The notes: generated by a model not told the origin, from the sequence alone. 64,000 nt of DNA from an uncultured Acetatifactor sp. (GCA_944384205.1 CALWSL010000003.1:1-64000), one strand, 5' to 3'; numbered from the stretch's first letter, positions 48,478 through 58,687 are shown. Program-made: numbers and translations.

Positions 48478-50229
48478 ATGCTAAAGACATTAATGGGACA
48501 AATCAAAGAGTTTAAAGCGGATTCCATTAAGACGCCTTTATTTATGATATTGGAGGTGTTGATGGAAACGCTTATCCCGCTGTTGATGGCATCCATTATT
48601 GATGATGGTGTGGAAGCGGGCAACATGCAGCATATCTACAAGGTAGGTTTGTGCATGATAGGCGCGGCGGCAGTGGGATTGTTCGCCGGAATTATGGGAG
48701 GAAAATACGGAGCGAGGGCTTCAGCCGGATTTGCCAAAAATCTGCGTGAGGCGATGTATTCCAATATCCAGACCTTTTCCTTCTCCAATATTGATAAATT
48801 TTCGACGGCAGGACTGGTAACCCGTATGACGACGGATGTTACAAACCTGCAGAACGCATATCAGATGATTCTGCGTATGTGTACCAGAGCGCCGGCAAGC
48901 TTACTCTGTGCAATGGCAATGGCATTCTTTATCAACGCTAAGATTGCGTCCATCTATCTGATTGCGGTCATTTTCCTTGGGGGTATTTTACTCTTCATGA
49001 TGAGAAAGGCAATGAAATATTTTAATGAGGCATTCCAAAAATACGACGACTTAAATGCCAGTGTACAGGAAAATATTACCGCGCAGCGTGTGGTAAAGGC
49101 GTATGTGCGCGAGGATTATGAGACGGACAAATTTCACAAGGCAAGCAATAATATCTACAGAATGTTTGTAAAGGCGGAGAGTGTTGTCGTTTTAAACATG
49201 CCTGTAATGCAGTTTACGGTATATGCCTGTATTCTGGGTATCAGCTGGCTCGGCGCCAAAATGATTATAGGAAGCAGTCTGACAACGGGTGAACTGATGA
49301 GTTTATTGACATACTGTATGAACATCCTGATGAGTTTGATGATGCTTTCCATGATTTTTGTTATGGTGACGATGAGTGCGGCAAGTGCGAAGCGAATCTG
49401 CGAGGTTATTGAAGAGAAGGCGGAGATTACCAACCCGGAAAATCCGGATTTCAATGTGCCTGACGGAAGTATCCGCTTTGAAAATGTTACTTTTCGTTAT
49501 AACAAAAACAGTGAGAAACCGATTTTGGACAATATCAATCTGGATATTAAATCCGGTGAGACCATCGGTATTCTGGGCGGTACCGGAAGCTCTAAGACCA
49601 GTCTCGTGAACTTAATCAGCCGACTGTATGATGTGTCGGAGGGCGCTGTCTATGTGGGCGGCAAGGATGTAAGGAGTTATGATATGGAGACTCTTCGTAA
49701 TGAGGTAGCCGTTGTTTTACAGAAAAATGTATTGTTCAGCGGAACCATTCTGGAAAACTTAAGATGGGGTGACGAGAACGCTACCGAAGAGGAGTGCAAA
49801 CGTGTGTGCAGACTTGCCTGTGCAGACGAATTTATTGAGAAAATGCCTGATAAATATAATACTTATATTGAGCAGGGAGGAAGCAATGTATCCGGCGGAC
49901 AAAAGCAGAGACTTTGTATTGCAAGAGCCTTGTTAAAGAAGCCGAAAATATTGATTCTGGATGACAGTACCAGTGCGGTGGATACCGCTACCGACAGCAG
50001 AATCCGGAAAGCGTTTGCTTCCGAGATCCCCGGTACTACAAAAATCATCATAGCGCAGCGTATTTCCAGTATTCAGGATGCAGACAGGATTATTGTACTG
50101 GATAACGGAAGAATGGATGCAATCGGTACCCATGAAGAACTGCTGAAGAATAATGATATTTATCGTGAAGTTTACGAGGCACAGACAAGCGGCAGCGGTG
50201 ATTTTGACGAGAATGGAGGTGAGGCATAA
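48478..50229 (+). CDS. ABC exporter half-transporter A (degenerate ATP site)
   Basis: The product has 583 residues: six membrane helices (to about 310), then an ATPase. Walker A reads GGTGSSKTSL, with Ser in place of the glycine before Lys; signature VSGGQKQR is intact. Walker B ends LDDSTSAVD, where Asp replaces the catalytic Glu, as in one half of heterodimeric exporters such as TM287/288 and BmrCD. It pairs with the next gene, whose start touches its stop (overlap of one base). Substrate unknown; a drug or lipid-like molecule is typical. Confidence 0.94.
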   Translation: MLKTLMGQIKEFKADSIKTPLFMILEVLMETLIPLLMASIIDDGVEAGNMQHIYKVGLCMIGAAAVGLFAGIMGGKYGARASAGFAKNLREAMYSNIQTFSFSNIDKFSTAGLVTRMTTDVTNLQNAYQMILRMCTRAPASLLCAMAMAFFINAKIASIYLIAVIFLGGILLFMMRKAMKYFNEAFQKYDDLNASVQENITAQRVVKAYVREDYETDKFHKASNNIYRMFVKAESVVVLNMPVMQFTVYACILGISWLGAKMIIGSSLTTGELMSLLTYCMNILMSLMMLSMIFVMVTMSAASAKRICEVIEEKAEITNPENPDFNVPDGSIRFENVTFRYNKNSEKPILDNINLDIKSGETIGILGGTGSSKTSLVNLISRLYDVSEGAVYVGGKDVRSYDMETLRNEVAVVLQKNVLFSGTILENLRWGDENATEEECKRVCRLACADEFIEKMPDKYNTYIEQGGSNVSGGQKQRLCIARALLKKPKILILDDSTSAVDTATDSRIRKAFASEIPGTTKIIIAQRISSIQDADRIIVLDNGRMDAIGTHEELLKNNDIYREVYEAQTSGSGDFDENGGEA

Positions 50230-52154
50230 TGGCACCGAATAAACCGATGAAGGGACCTATGGGACCGGGCAGAGGGACAATGGGCGGAACCAGAATTGAA
50301 AATCCCGGCAAAGTTTTCATGCGGGTGATACAATATGTTATGAAAAATTATGCCGTTCACTTTGCGATTGTAGTGATTTGTATTATTGTGAATGTATTGG
50401 CAAATGTGCAGGGAACCTTATTCCTGCAGACGTTGATAGATGATTTTATTACCCCCATGCTGGGACAGCAGAATCCTGATTTTACGAATCTGCTTTATGA
50501 GATTATCAGGGTAGGATGTATCTATATCGTTGGTGTGGCAGCGGCATTTGCTTATCAGAAAATCATGGTGTATGTGACACAGGGAACCTTGAGAAATTTG
50601 CGCGACGATATGTTTGCGCATATGGAAAAGCTTCCGATTAAATATTTTGATACCCATTCTCACGGTGATATTATGTCTATTTACACCAATGATACGGATA
50701 CCCTGCGCCAGATGATTAGTCAGAGTATTCCTCAGATGATATCCAGTGCCATTACCATTGTCAGCGTGCTTGTCAGTATGATAATGCTGAATGTGCCGCT
50801 GACCATTGTAACCTTGCTGATGGTGGTTATTATGTTTATTGCAACCAAACAGGTGGCGGGACAGAGTGGAAAATACTTTGTAAAGCAGCAGATTGACATT
50901 GGTAAGGTAAACGGCTATATCGAAGAGATGATGGAAGGACAGAAGGTTGTCAAGGTATTTTGTCATGAGGAACAAAGCCTTACGGATTTTAAGGAGCTGA
51001 ATAATGCACTTTTTGACAGCGCCTACAATGCAAACAAATTTGCCAATGTGATGGGCCCCATTAACGGACAGTTAGGACATTTGAGCTATGTCGCCTGTGC
51101 GATTGTCGGTGGTCTGCTTGCCTTAAACGGTGCGGGCGGTCTGACACTTGGCGCATTGGCAAGCTTTTTGACCTTTAATAAGAGTTTTAACCAGCCAATC
51201 AGCCAGATTAGCCAGCAGTTTAACAGTATTATCATGGCTTTGGCAGGTGCGAAGCGTGTATTTGAATTATTGGATGAAAAAGTAGAGGTGGACAATGGCT
51301 ATGTTACCCTTGTCCATGTAAAGAAGGTTGACGGCGAGCTGGTGGAGTGCCCTGAGAGAACCGGGCTATGGGCATGGAAGCATGTTCATCAGGCGGACGG
51401 CAGTGTAGATTATGTGGAGCTTAAGGGCGAGGTCGTATTCAACGATGTGGATTTTGGCTACAACGATGAAAAGATTGTGCTTCATAATGTAAAGCTTTAT
51501 GCAAAACCCGGACAGAAGATTGCTTTTGTCGGTTCCACCGGTGCAGGTAAAACTACCATTACCAATCTGATTAACCGTTTCTATGACATTCAGGACGGTA
51601 AGATTCGCTATGACGGAATCAATATCAATAAAATTAAAAAAGCGGATTTACGCTGTTCTCTTGGCATCGTGCTTCAGGACACGAACCTGTTTACGGCTTC
51701 CGTTATGGAAAATATCCGCTTTGGTAAGCTGGATGCCACGGATGAGGAGGTTATTGCGGCGGCAAAGCTTGCAAACGCAGACAGCTTTATCCGCCAGCTT
51801 CCCGATGGCTATAATACAATTTTGACCGGAAACGGTGCGAATTTAAGTCAGGGACAGAGACAGCTTTTGTCTATTGCGAGAGCTGCGGTTGCAGACCCGC
51901 CGGTGCTGATACTGGATGAGGCAACCAGCTCCATTGATACCAGAACCGAGAAGATTGTTCAGGACGGTATGGATAAGCTGATGAGCGGAAGAACCACCTT
52001 TGTAATTGCCCACAGACTTTCCACCGTCAAGAACAGCAACTGTATCATGGTTTTGGAGCAGGGAAGAATTATTGAGCGCGGAACCCATGATGAGCTGATT
52101 GAACAGAAAGGGAAGTATTACCAGTTGTATACCGGAAACAGTATTACCGCGTAA
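50229..52154 (+). CDS. ABC exporter half-transporter B (canonical ATP site)
   Basis: The product has 641 residues. A Gly/Pro-rich N-terminal tail (APNKPMKGPMGPGRGTMGG) precedes six membrane helices and an ATPase with Walker A GSTGAGKTT, signature LSQGQRQL and Walker B LILDEATSSID with the catalytic Glu. It has a family-typical insert before the ATPase (about 365-400). Together with half A it forms one exporter. Its last codons and stop lie inside the 500-bp palindrome that follows, so the left edge of that structure is partly coding. Confidence 0.95.
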   Translation: MAPNKPMKGPMGPGRGTMGGTRIENPGKVFMRVIQYVMKNYAVHFAIVVICIIVNVLANVQGTLFLQTLIDDFITPMLGQQNPDFTNLLYEIIRVGCIYIVGVAAAFAYQKIMVYVTQGTLRNLRDDMFAHMEKLPIKYFDTHSHGDIMSIYTNDTDTLRQMISQSIPQMISSAITIVSVLVSMIMLNVPLTIVTLLMVVIMFIATKQVAGQSGKYFVKQQIDIGKVNGYIEEMMEGQKVVKVFCHEEQSLTDFKELNNALFDSAYNANKFANVMGPINGQLGHLSYVACAIVGGLLALNGAGGLTLGALASFLTFNKSFNQPISQISQQFNSIIMALAGAKRVFELLDEKVEVDNGYVTLVHVKKVDGELVECPERTGLWAWKHVHQADGSVDYVELKGEVVFNDVDFGYNDEKIVLHNVKLYAKPGQKIAFVGSTGAGKTTITNLINRFYDIQDGKIRYDGININKIKKADLRCSLGIVLQDTNLFTASVMENIRFGKLDATDEEVIAAAKLANADSFIRQLPDGYNTILTGNGANLSQGQRQLLSIARAAVADPPVLILDEATSSIDTRTEKIVQDGMDKLMSGRTTFVIAHRLSTVKNSNCIMVLEQGRIIERGTHDELIEQKGKYYQLYTGNSITA

Positions 52155-52641
52155 TCTGCGGTGCGGATATCATTTCCTGTATGTCCCACTCTCATGACAG
52201 GGACATAAGAAATACCTTTGTAAACTTTTGCTCTGTTTTTTAGAGAGTGATATTTTAATAAGAGGCTGCCCGAAGTGACTGTCTGAGACGTCCCGGCTAG
52301 TAACTTGCAAAGAAAAACCGATAAGCCTTTCTGGAAAATCTAATAAGCGCATAGAAGAGACGCTAATAACAGCTCAGTTCAAAAACTCGTTGCACTCAAA
52401 CAGTTGAACTGAGCTGTTCGTTTTCTTCTATGCACTTATTGATTTTCACACGAAAGAGCTTATAAGGATTTTTCTTTCACAAGTTACTGTCCCGGACGTC
52501 GAGTTTTCACTGCCGGGCAGCTAATAAGCTTTTAAAATATCACTCTCAAAAAATATCGAAAGTTTACTGTATTTCGATGTCCCTGTCATGAGAGTGGGAC
52601 TGTCAGGAAATCCGGATATCCGCACGCAGGCTACAGTAATA
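52142..52641. repeat. About 500-bp imperfect palindrome
   Basis: The sequence folds back on itself almost end to end. Outer pairs are TATTAC/GTAATA (52142-52147, 52636-52641), CTGCG/CGCAG and TGCGGATAT/ATATCCGCA. Further in come ATTTCCTG/CAGGAAAT, a GTCCCACTCTCATGACAGGG segment, AGAGTGATATTTTAA/TTAAAATATCACTCT, GGCTGCCCG/CGGGCAGC, TAACTTG/CAAGTTA, GCATAGAAGA/TCTTCTATGC, and at the tip AACAGCTCAGTTC/GAACTGAGCTGTT (52368-52380, 52406-52418) around a 25-nt loop. Arms are about 235-240 bp with small indels. No gene lies inside. Candidates are a MITE-like insertion or a very large structured RNA. Confidence 0.88.
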
Positions 52642-52723
52642 TTATTTCGGAAAAAAATTGGACATAGAATATCCTTCGCAAGCATAAAATGGCAGTGCAA
52701 ACAAGCTTGTGGAGGATATTTTT

Positions 52724-55474
52724 GTGTTTGAACAGTGCAGCGTGCAGGAAGTCATAAATCATTTTAAAAGTGATGGAGAAAGAGGACTTTGCGAGGCAGA
52801 GGCGAAGAAGCGTCTTTTGGAAAACGGAAGAAATGAAATGAAGGAACCGAGGAAAAAGACAGCGATAGAAAACTTTCTGGAGCAGTTAAATGACCCGCTG
52901 ATTTATGTGCTTTTGGCAGCGGCGGGAGTGTCTGTCTTTTTACATGAGATAAGTGATGCGGTCATCATCGGTGTGGTAGTGTTTGTCAATGCGCTGGTGG
53001 GTATGATTCAGGAGGGAAAGGCACGGAAGGCGTTGGAAGCTTTGAAAAAGCTGACTACCCCCAGGGCAACGGTAATTCGTGACGGCGTTAAGCAGGAAGT
53101 TGCGGCTGCGGAGCTTGTGACGGGAGATATCGTTTGTCTGGAGGCGGGGGGACTGGTACCGGCGGATATGCGTTTGATGGAAGGCGTCAATCTGAAAGTG
53201 GAAGAGTCCGCTCTGACAGGGGAATCCCTCCCGATTGAAAAGGAAGCGGATTTCCTTGTGGAGGCAGGCAGGGAGGTGCCGTTGGGGGACCGCCATAATA
53301 TGGCATATATGTCAACTATCGTGACCTGCGGAAGAGGAAAAGGAATTGTCACCGCAACCGGTATGGATACGGAAATCGGAAGAATCGCTACCATGATAAC
53401 CTCTGAGAAAGAGGAAATGACTCCCTTGCAAAAGCGTTTGGGAGAGCTGGGAACCATGCTTAGTATCCTTTCGTTAGCCTTGTGTGTGGCGTTGTTTGGG
53501 GTAGCCATATTGCAGCGCCGGAACCTGATGGAGATGCTGCTGACTGCCATTTCCCTTGCGGTAGCGGCGGTGCCGGAGGGACTTCCGGCAGTTGTAACTA
53601 TCTGTCTTGCACTCAGCGTTACCAGAATGGTAAAGGTACATACCATTGTGCGTCGTCTGCCTTCCGTGGAAACGCTGGGAGCTGTCAGCGTGGTCTGTTC
53701 CGATAAGACGGGAACACTGACCCAGAATAAAATGACAGTTGTAAAGTGTTTTCTTGATAACCGTATGCTGGATATAGAAGGGGTCGTAAAACCGAGGGAG
53801 AACCTGGCGGAGTTGCGTGCCGCTGAAGGGACTGCCTGCCTGTCTGTCCGGGACGCCCGGGAAAAATATCGTGAATTTTTTCTGGGAATGGTGTTGTGTA
53901 ATGATGCTTCTATCGAAAGAGGAAAGCGGGTGGGAGACCCCACGGAGCTGGCATTGGTGGATTTGGCAGAGCGATACGGATATGAAAAGCAGGATATGGA
54001 AAGCAGGATGCCCAGAGCGGGGGAGCTGCCCTTTGATTCTGATAGAAAAATGATGAGTACTTTTCATCGGAGTAGGGAGCGGACGGGTATATTTGACAGA
54101 GTAAGTTTTACCAAGGGTGCGCCTGACGAAGTGTTAAAGCGCTGTACCCATATCAGAATATCTGGAAAGACAGTGCGATTAACAGAGGGTTACCGGAGAG
54201 AGATTTTACAGGCGGTAAAGGAAATGACCTCTCAGGCGCTCAGAACCCTTGCAGTTGCCATGCGTACCGGAGGAAACGTACCGGAGGAAAAAGAACTGGT
54301 TTTCCTCGGCATGGTGGGAATGAAGGACCCTGCCAGACCGGAAGCGGCAGAGGCGGTTGCTATCTTTCGGGAGGCGGGCGTTGACACGGTTATGATTACC
54401 GGGGATCATGTGGACACTGCTTTTGCTATCGGCAGACAGCTTCAGATTGTGGATCGTATGGAACAGTGTATGACCGGGGAAGAAATGACGCGGCTGTCTG
54501 AGGAAGAGTTTCTGGAGGAGCTTGCAGATACCAGAGTTTTTGCGAGAGTTTCTCCCGCCCAGAAGGTTAGGATTGTCAAAGGCTTTCAGCAGAGGGAGCA
54601 GGTTGTGGCAATGACGGGAGACGGGGTAAATGACGCTCCATCCTTAAAGGCGGCTGATATCGGCATTGCCATGGGAATGACAGGTACAGACGTGGCGAAG
54701 CAGGCGTCGGATATGATTCTTACAGATGATAATTTTGCTACCATCGAGCGTGCCATTGAGGAAGGGAGGGGCGTGTATGAAAATATACGCAAGTCCGTAA
54801 TTTTCCTTATTTCCTCCAATCTGGGAGAGGTGATGACCATGTTTGTGGCAGTGATTTGCGGACTGTCTTCTCCGTTGAAATCCAGCCATATTTTGTGGAT
54901 TAATCTGATTACGGATTCCCTTCCGGCACTTGCGCTGGGCATTGACCGGAATGACGGAAAAAGTCTGATGAAAAATTCTCCAAGGAAAAAAGGAGAAAGC
55001 CTGTTTGGCCGCGGCGGATTTTTATGCACCTGTTTTTATGGAGTGTTGATTGCCTGTATCAGCCTGATTGCCTTCCTCATGCTTCCCTGTACATTACTGA
55101 GACTGAAGGACATACCTGTGACAGTGGACAGTCTGTTGGTTGTGCTTGGTCAGGAGGCGGTGCTTGCCAAGGCGCAGACCTACGCTTTTACCGTGCTTGG
55201 AATGTGCCAGCTGTTTCATGCGGTGGGAATGCGTGATACGCACAGATCCTTTTTCCGGATGAATCCGCTGGAAAATAAACTGATGCTGGTTGCCTGTGTC
55301 ATCGGATTTGCATTACAGTTTGCCGTGACGGAGGTTCCCTTTTTGATTCGGGCGTTCGGTACTTCCCATTTGTCGGGAAACGAGTGGATGCTTTTGACAC
55401 TATTATCAATGTTTCCCTTATTTGCACATGAGTTAATTGTTCTTTTCGGAAAAATATTTGGCGGAAATAAATAA
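52724..55474 (+). CDS. Calcium-type P-type cation ATPase
   Basis: The product has about 916 residues. An N-terminal cation-ATPase domain, ten membrane helices, the TGESLPIEK actuator loop, the phosphorylation site SDKTGTLTQNKM (Asp near residue 325), KGAPDEVLKRC in the nucleotide domain and MTGDGVNDAPSLKAADIG in the hinge are all present. Membrane segment four has VAAVPEGLPAVV, the Pro-Glu-Gly-Leu-Pro of Ca2+ pumps (SERCA/PMCA). It exports Ca2+ or a similar ion at the cost of ATP. GTG 52724 is chosen because GGAGG lies 8 nt upstream; an earlier GTG at 52709 lacks one. The palindrome ends 80 nt upstream. Confidence 0.95.
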   Translation: MFEQCSVQEVINHFKSDGERGLCEAEAKKRLLENGRNEMKEPRKKTAIENFLEQLNDPLIYVLLAAAGVSVFLHEISDAVIIGVVVFVNALVGMIQEGKARKALEALKKLTTPRATVIRDGVKQEVAAAELVTGDIVCLEAGGLVPADMRLMEGVNLKVEESALTGESLPIEKEADFLVEAGREVPLGDRHNMAYMSTIVTCGRGKGIVTATGMDTEIGRIATMITSEKEEMTPLQKRLGELGTMLSILSLALCVALFGVAILQRRNLMEMLLTAISLAVAAVPEGLPAVVTICLALSVTRMVKVHTIVRRLPSVETLGAVSVVCSDKTGTLTQNKMTVVKCFLDNRMLDIEGVVKPRENLAELRAAEGTACLSVRDAREKYREFFLGMVLCNDASIERGKRVGDPTELALVDLAERYGYEKQDMESRMPRAGELPFDSDRKMMSTFHRSRERTGIFDRVSFTKGAPDEVLKRCTHIRISGKTVRLTEGYRREILQAVKEMTSQALRTLAVAMRTGGNVPEEKELVFLGMVGMKDPARPEAAEAVAIFREAGVDTVMITGDHVDTAFAIGRQLQIVDRMEQCMTGEEMTRLSEEEFLEELADTRVFARVSPAQKVRIVKGFQQREQVVAMTGDGVNDAPSLKAADIGIAMGMTGTDVAKQASDMILTDDNFATIERAIEEGRGVYENIRKSVIFLISSNLGEVMTMFVAVICGLSSPLKSSHILWINLITDSLPALALGIDRNDGKSLMKNSPRKKGESLFGRGGFLCTCFYGVLIACISLIAFLMLPCTLLRLKDIPVTVDSLLVVLGQEAVLAKAQTYAFTVLGMCQLFHAVGMRDTHRSFFRMNPLENKLMLVACVIGFALQFAVTEVPFLIRAFGTSHLSGNEWMLLTLLSMFPLFAHELIVLFGKIFGGNK

Positions 55475-55517
55475 AAACTATTTGCCATTAGTAAAAAAAA
55501 TGGTATGATAGTAAAAG

Positions 55518-55540
55518 TGGGCATGATGAAAAATGCCCAT
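55518..55540 (+). promoter_or_regulatory. Hairpin before trpS
   Basis: TGGGCAT pairs with ATGCCCA around GATGAAAA, 12 nt before the trpS start and next to its ribosome site. It could affect translation. No T-box features are seen. Confidence 0.35.
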
Positions 55541-55552
55541 CCGGAGGTAAGA

Positions 55553-56641
55553 ATGGACAAGATTATTTTAACAGGAGACAGACCTACAGGAAGATTACAT
55601 GTAGGACATTATGTAGGTTCTCTTCGCAGACGTGTGGAACTGCAAAATTCAGGCGAATATAAAAATACTTTTATCATGATAGCGGATGCCCAGGCATTGA
55701 CCGATAATATTGAGAATCCTGAAAAGATACGCCAGAATATTATTGAGGTTGCTTTGGATTATATGTCCTGCGGACTGGATCCGCAGAAAAGTACACTTTT
55801 TATACAATCACAGATTTCCGAATTGTGTGAGCTGACTTTTTATTACATGGATCTGGTAACTGTATCCAGATTACAGCGGAATCCTACCGTAAAGAGCGAG
55901 ATTCAGATGCGCAATTTTGAGGCGAGTATCCCGGTAGGATTCTTTACTTACCCGATTAGTCAGGCGGCAGATATCACCGCCTTTAAGGCAACGACGGTAC
56001 CGGTTGGCGGAGACCAGCTTCCTATGATTGAACAGACAAGAGAGATTGTGCATAAGTTTAACACGGTATATGCTCCTGTACTGGTGGAGCCTGCGGCGTT
56101 GCTTCCTGAGAATGAGGCATGTCAGAGACTGCCCGGTATAGACGGCAAGGCTAAAATGAGTAAATCCCTTGGGAACTGTATTTATCTTGCGGATACTGCC
56201 GATGAGGTGCGCACGAAGATTATGAGCATGTATACAGACCCGTTGCATTTGCAGGTCAGCGATCCCGGACATTTGGAGGGAAATACCGTGTTCACTTATC
56301 TGGATGCCTTTTGCAGAGAGGAGCATTTTGAGCGGTATCTGCCTGAGTATGCAAATCTGGATGAGTTAAAGGCTCATTATCAGAGAGGCGGTCTGGGCGA
56401 TGTGAAGGTAAAGAAATTCCTGAACAATGTAATGCAGGAAACACTGGAGCCTATCCGTAACCGCAGAAAAGAGCTGGAAAAGGATATCCCTGCGGTATAT
56501 GAGGTTTTGAAAAAGGGCAGTGAGACAGCGAGGGAGGTTGCCGCACAGACGCTTTCTGAGGTAAAGAGTGCAATGCGTATCAATTATTTTGATGATGCAG
56601 AACTGATTCGCGCGCAGAGTGAAAAGTACGAAGTACAATAG
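55553..56641 (+). CDS. trpS: Tryptophanyl-tRNA synthetase
   Basis: The product has 362 residues, slightly longer than the usual ~330. It is a class I synthetase with the HIGH-like [11 protein letters not shown] near residue 15 and the KMSKS motif in [11 protein letters not shown] near residue 203. [17 protein letters not shown] is the tryptophan/tRNA-binding segment. It charges tRNA-Trp. ATG 55553 follows GGAGG by 7 nt; a longer frame from 55505 would begin before the hairpin and lacks a ribosome site. Confidence 0.97.
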   Translation: MDKIILTGDRPTGRLHVGHYVGSLRRRVELQNSGEYKNTFIMIADAQALTDNIENPEKIRQNIIEVALDYMSCGLDPQKSTLFIQSQISELCELTFYYMDLVTVSRLQRNPTVKSEIQMRNFEASIPVGFFTYPISQAADITAFKATTVPVGGDQLPMIEQTREIVHKFNTVYAPVLVEPAALLPENEACQRLPGIDGKAKMSKSLGNCIYLADTADEVRTKIMSMYTDPLHLQVSDPGHLEGNTVFTYLDAFCREEHFERYLPEYANLDELKAHYQRGGLGDVKVKKFLNNVMQETLEPIRNRRKELEKDIPAVYEVLKKGSETAREVAAQTLSEVKSAMRINYFDDAELIRAQSEKYEVQ

Positions 56642-56657
56642 GAAAATAATAAGAAAG

Positions 56658-56695
56658 AGCGGTTACATTTTGAATCGAATGTGACCGCTTCTTTT
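56658..56695. terminator. Bidirectional terminator between trpS and GH16
   Basis: AGCGGTTACATT pairs with AATGTGACCGCT (one G-T pair) around TTGAATCG; TTCTTTTC follows on the plus strand and TCTTTCTTATT on the minus strand. Confidence 0.8.
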
Positions 56696-56711
56696 CTATC
56701 ATGGTTCTATA

Positions 56712-57497
56712 TTATTTTTTCTGGTAAACTCTCACATAATCCACAGACAATTCAAAGGGAAGCCGGGTATCATCCACAGATCCGCCTAAGCCTCCGCCCA
56801 CTGCAATATTGATAATCAGATAGAAAGGCTTGCAGAAGGGCCAGGAGTCGTGACTCCGGTCGGGGTCGTCTGCCTTGCTGTAGCGACAGCAGCTTTTGCC
56901 GTCCACATAGTATTCGATATAGTCCTCCGTCCATTCCATACCGTAAATATGGTAATCGGCGCAGAGGTCATCCTCCATTTTTCTTGTTGTGGTATAAGAA
57001 ACCGTGTTCTTGTTTGCATGGTTGTGATTCTTGCAATGGAGACTGAACAAGAGATGGTTTTCCATTCTTCCGATATGTTCGATTATATCAATTTCACCGC
57101 AGTTAGGCCAATTTCTGTTTTCGGGTGCAATGCCGATCTTTTCCTGTTCCTCTTCGGACATGCTGTTATGCTCCGGCATCATCCAGACTGCGGGCCATGA
57201 GCCGAGACCTCTCGGAAGCTTTGCGCTAAATTCAAAATAGCCATAGATCCAGGATGCCTTACCACAGGTATTTATTTTGGCAGAGGTGTACTCGCGCTCG
57301 CCGTCCTGTTCTTTTATTGCACGGATAGTAAGTTTCCCATCCTTTACAAAAACATTTGCGGGACGGTCTGTGTACGCCTGAAGTTCTCTGTTAGGCCACT
57401 GGTGATTGCCGACCTCAAAATTCCATTTTGTCGGGTCGGGCTGTCCCTCGTAATCAAAATTGTCCTCCCAGACCAGTTTATAATCTTTTAAGTCCAT
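56712..57497 (-). CDS. Glycoside hydrolase family 16 beta-glucanase
   Basis: The product has 261 residues. It is a jelly-roll hydrolase with WNFEVGNHQWPNRELQAYTD and the catalytic motif GEIDIIEHIG (nucleophile Glu, Asp, acid/base Glu, near residues 128-133). This pattern with the extra Ile is typical of laminarinase-type endo-beta-1,3-glucanases. There is no signal peptide, which is unusual for GH16 and suggests either an intracellular enzyme or export by another route. Start 57497 follows GGAGG by 8 nt. Together with the GH64 and GH3 genes it points to beta-1,3-glucan use. Confidence 0.93.
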   Translation of the reverse strand: MDLKDYKLVWEDNFDYEGQPDPTKWNFEVGNHQWPNRELQAYTDRPANVFVKDGKLTIRAIKEQDGEREYTSAKINTCGKASWIYGYFEFSAKLPRGLGSWPAVWMMPEHNSMSEEEQEKIGIAPENRNWPNCGEIDIIEHIGRMENHLLFSLHCKNHNHANKNTVSYTTTRKMEDDLCADYHIYGMEWTEDYIEYYVDGKSCCRYSKADDPDRSHDSWPFCKPFYLIINIAVGGGLGGSVDDTRLPFELSVDYVRVYQKK

Positions 57498-57640
57498 GAA
57501 ATTTTCCTCCGGTGTTTCAGTGTTTAATAGTTTTATGATAGGACAAAAAGAATGGCATTGCAAGGGATTATATTGGCTGTGTCATAAAACTTTTAAAACA
57601 GGAAATGCTAAATACAAAAACGATGAAAGGAAAGCGTAAT

Positions 57641-58687
57641 ATGAGTGCAAATCAGAAATTGGGAAAGGCAAGCGTAAAACTGGAGAAGCCGGTATATATT
57701 ATAGGCAGCGCAAGCATTGTGGGAACCAAAGAGGGACAGGGACCGTTGGGGGAGCTGTTTGATATGGTGGGAGAGGACGATATGTTCGGCTGCAATACAT
57801 GGGAGGAAGCAGAGAGCAGTCTGCAGAAGGATGCTGTCTATATGGCGCTGGAAAAGGCTGGAATGCGCCCTGAGGACATTTCCTTTATTTTTGCGGGTGA
57901 CTTGCTTGGTCAATCCATAGCGACATCATTTGGTATTTCCTCTTATGAGATACCACTATTGGGAGTATATGGGGCATGCTCTACCTGTGGAGAATCCATG
58001 ACGTTGGGGGCAATGAGCATTGCGGGCGGATTTGCGGACAAGGTGCTCTGTGTTACTTCCAGTCACTTTGCCAGTGCAGAGAAAGAATTTCGTTTCCCGT
58101 TGGAGTATGGTAATCAGCGTCCGCTGTCCGCATCATGGACGGTGACAGGCAGCGGCGCTTTTGTATTGAGCAGCGAAGCAGACTGCAAAGGACGAGCTGA
58201 GGGCGGCGCCCGTGCGCGAATTGCCGGTATGACCATTGGAAAAATTGTGGATTACGGCTTGAAGGATTCCATGAATATGGGAGCCTGTATGGCTCCGTCT
58301 GCTGCGTCCACGTTGGAACAACATTTTACTGACTGGAACAGTAAGCCGGAGGATTACGACAAAATCATTACAGGAGACTTGGGAAGTGTGGGACAGACAG
58401 TGTTGATCGACCTTTTACGCGAAAAGGGTTATGATATCGCATCCAGACATATGGATTGCGGTATTGAGATTTTTGATGCCAAGACACAGGATACCCATGC
58501 GGGAGGAAGCGGCTGCGGCTGTAGTGCTGTCACGCTGTCCGCGTATATTTTAAAGCAGATAGAAGAGGGAAATTGGAAAAAAGTGCTTTTTATGCCCACG
58601 GGCGCGCTGCTCAGTAAGACAAGCTTTAACGAGGGACAGAGCGTGCCGGGAATTTCCCATGCGTTGGTATTGGAGCGTATGGAATAA
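57641..58687 (+). CDS. spoVAD: Stage V sporulation protein AD
   Basis: The product has 348 residues with a thiolase-like fold. LEKPVYIIGSASIVGTKEGQGPLG, FIFAGDLLGQSIATSFGI and GVYGACSTCGESMTLG (Cys in the thiolase position) are family hallmarks. SpoVAD binds dipicolinic acid and helps move it into the forespore. Start 57641 is chosen for the AGGAAAG upstream. Normally spoVAC-AD-AE are adjacent; here no spoVAC is seen and spoVAE lies 2.4 kb downstream, after four unrelated genes. Confidence 0.96.
   Translation: MSANQKLGKASVKLEKPVYIIGSASIVGTKEGQGPLGELFDMVGEDDMFGCNTWEEAESSLQKDAVYMALEKAGMRPEDISFIFAGDLLGQSIATSFGISSYEIPLLGVYGACSTCGESMTLGAMSIAGGFADKVLCVTSSHFASAEKEFRFPLEYGNQRPLSASWTVTGSGAFVLSSEADCKGRAEGGARARIAGMTIGKIVDYGLKDSMNMGACMAPSAASTLEQHFTDWNSKPEDYDKIITGDLGSVGQTVLIDLLREKGYDIASRHMDCGIEIFDAKTQDTHAGGSGCGCSAVTLSAYILKQIEEGNWKKVLFMPTGALLSKTSFNEGQSVPGISHALVLERME

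Noticed and set aside
52142-52641. Palindrome as two facing insertion sequences
   Set aside because: There is no transposase frame in either arm, and the arms are too short and join at a 25-nt loop.
53008-53943. 311-codon minus-strand frame opposite the P-type ATPase
   Set aside because: Shadow of a strongly conserved gene; composition rich in Ser, Thr and Arg with no motif.
55475-55552. T-box riboswitch before trpS
   Set aside because: The leader is too short and lacks the T-box sequence and antiterminator; only a small hairpin is present.
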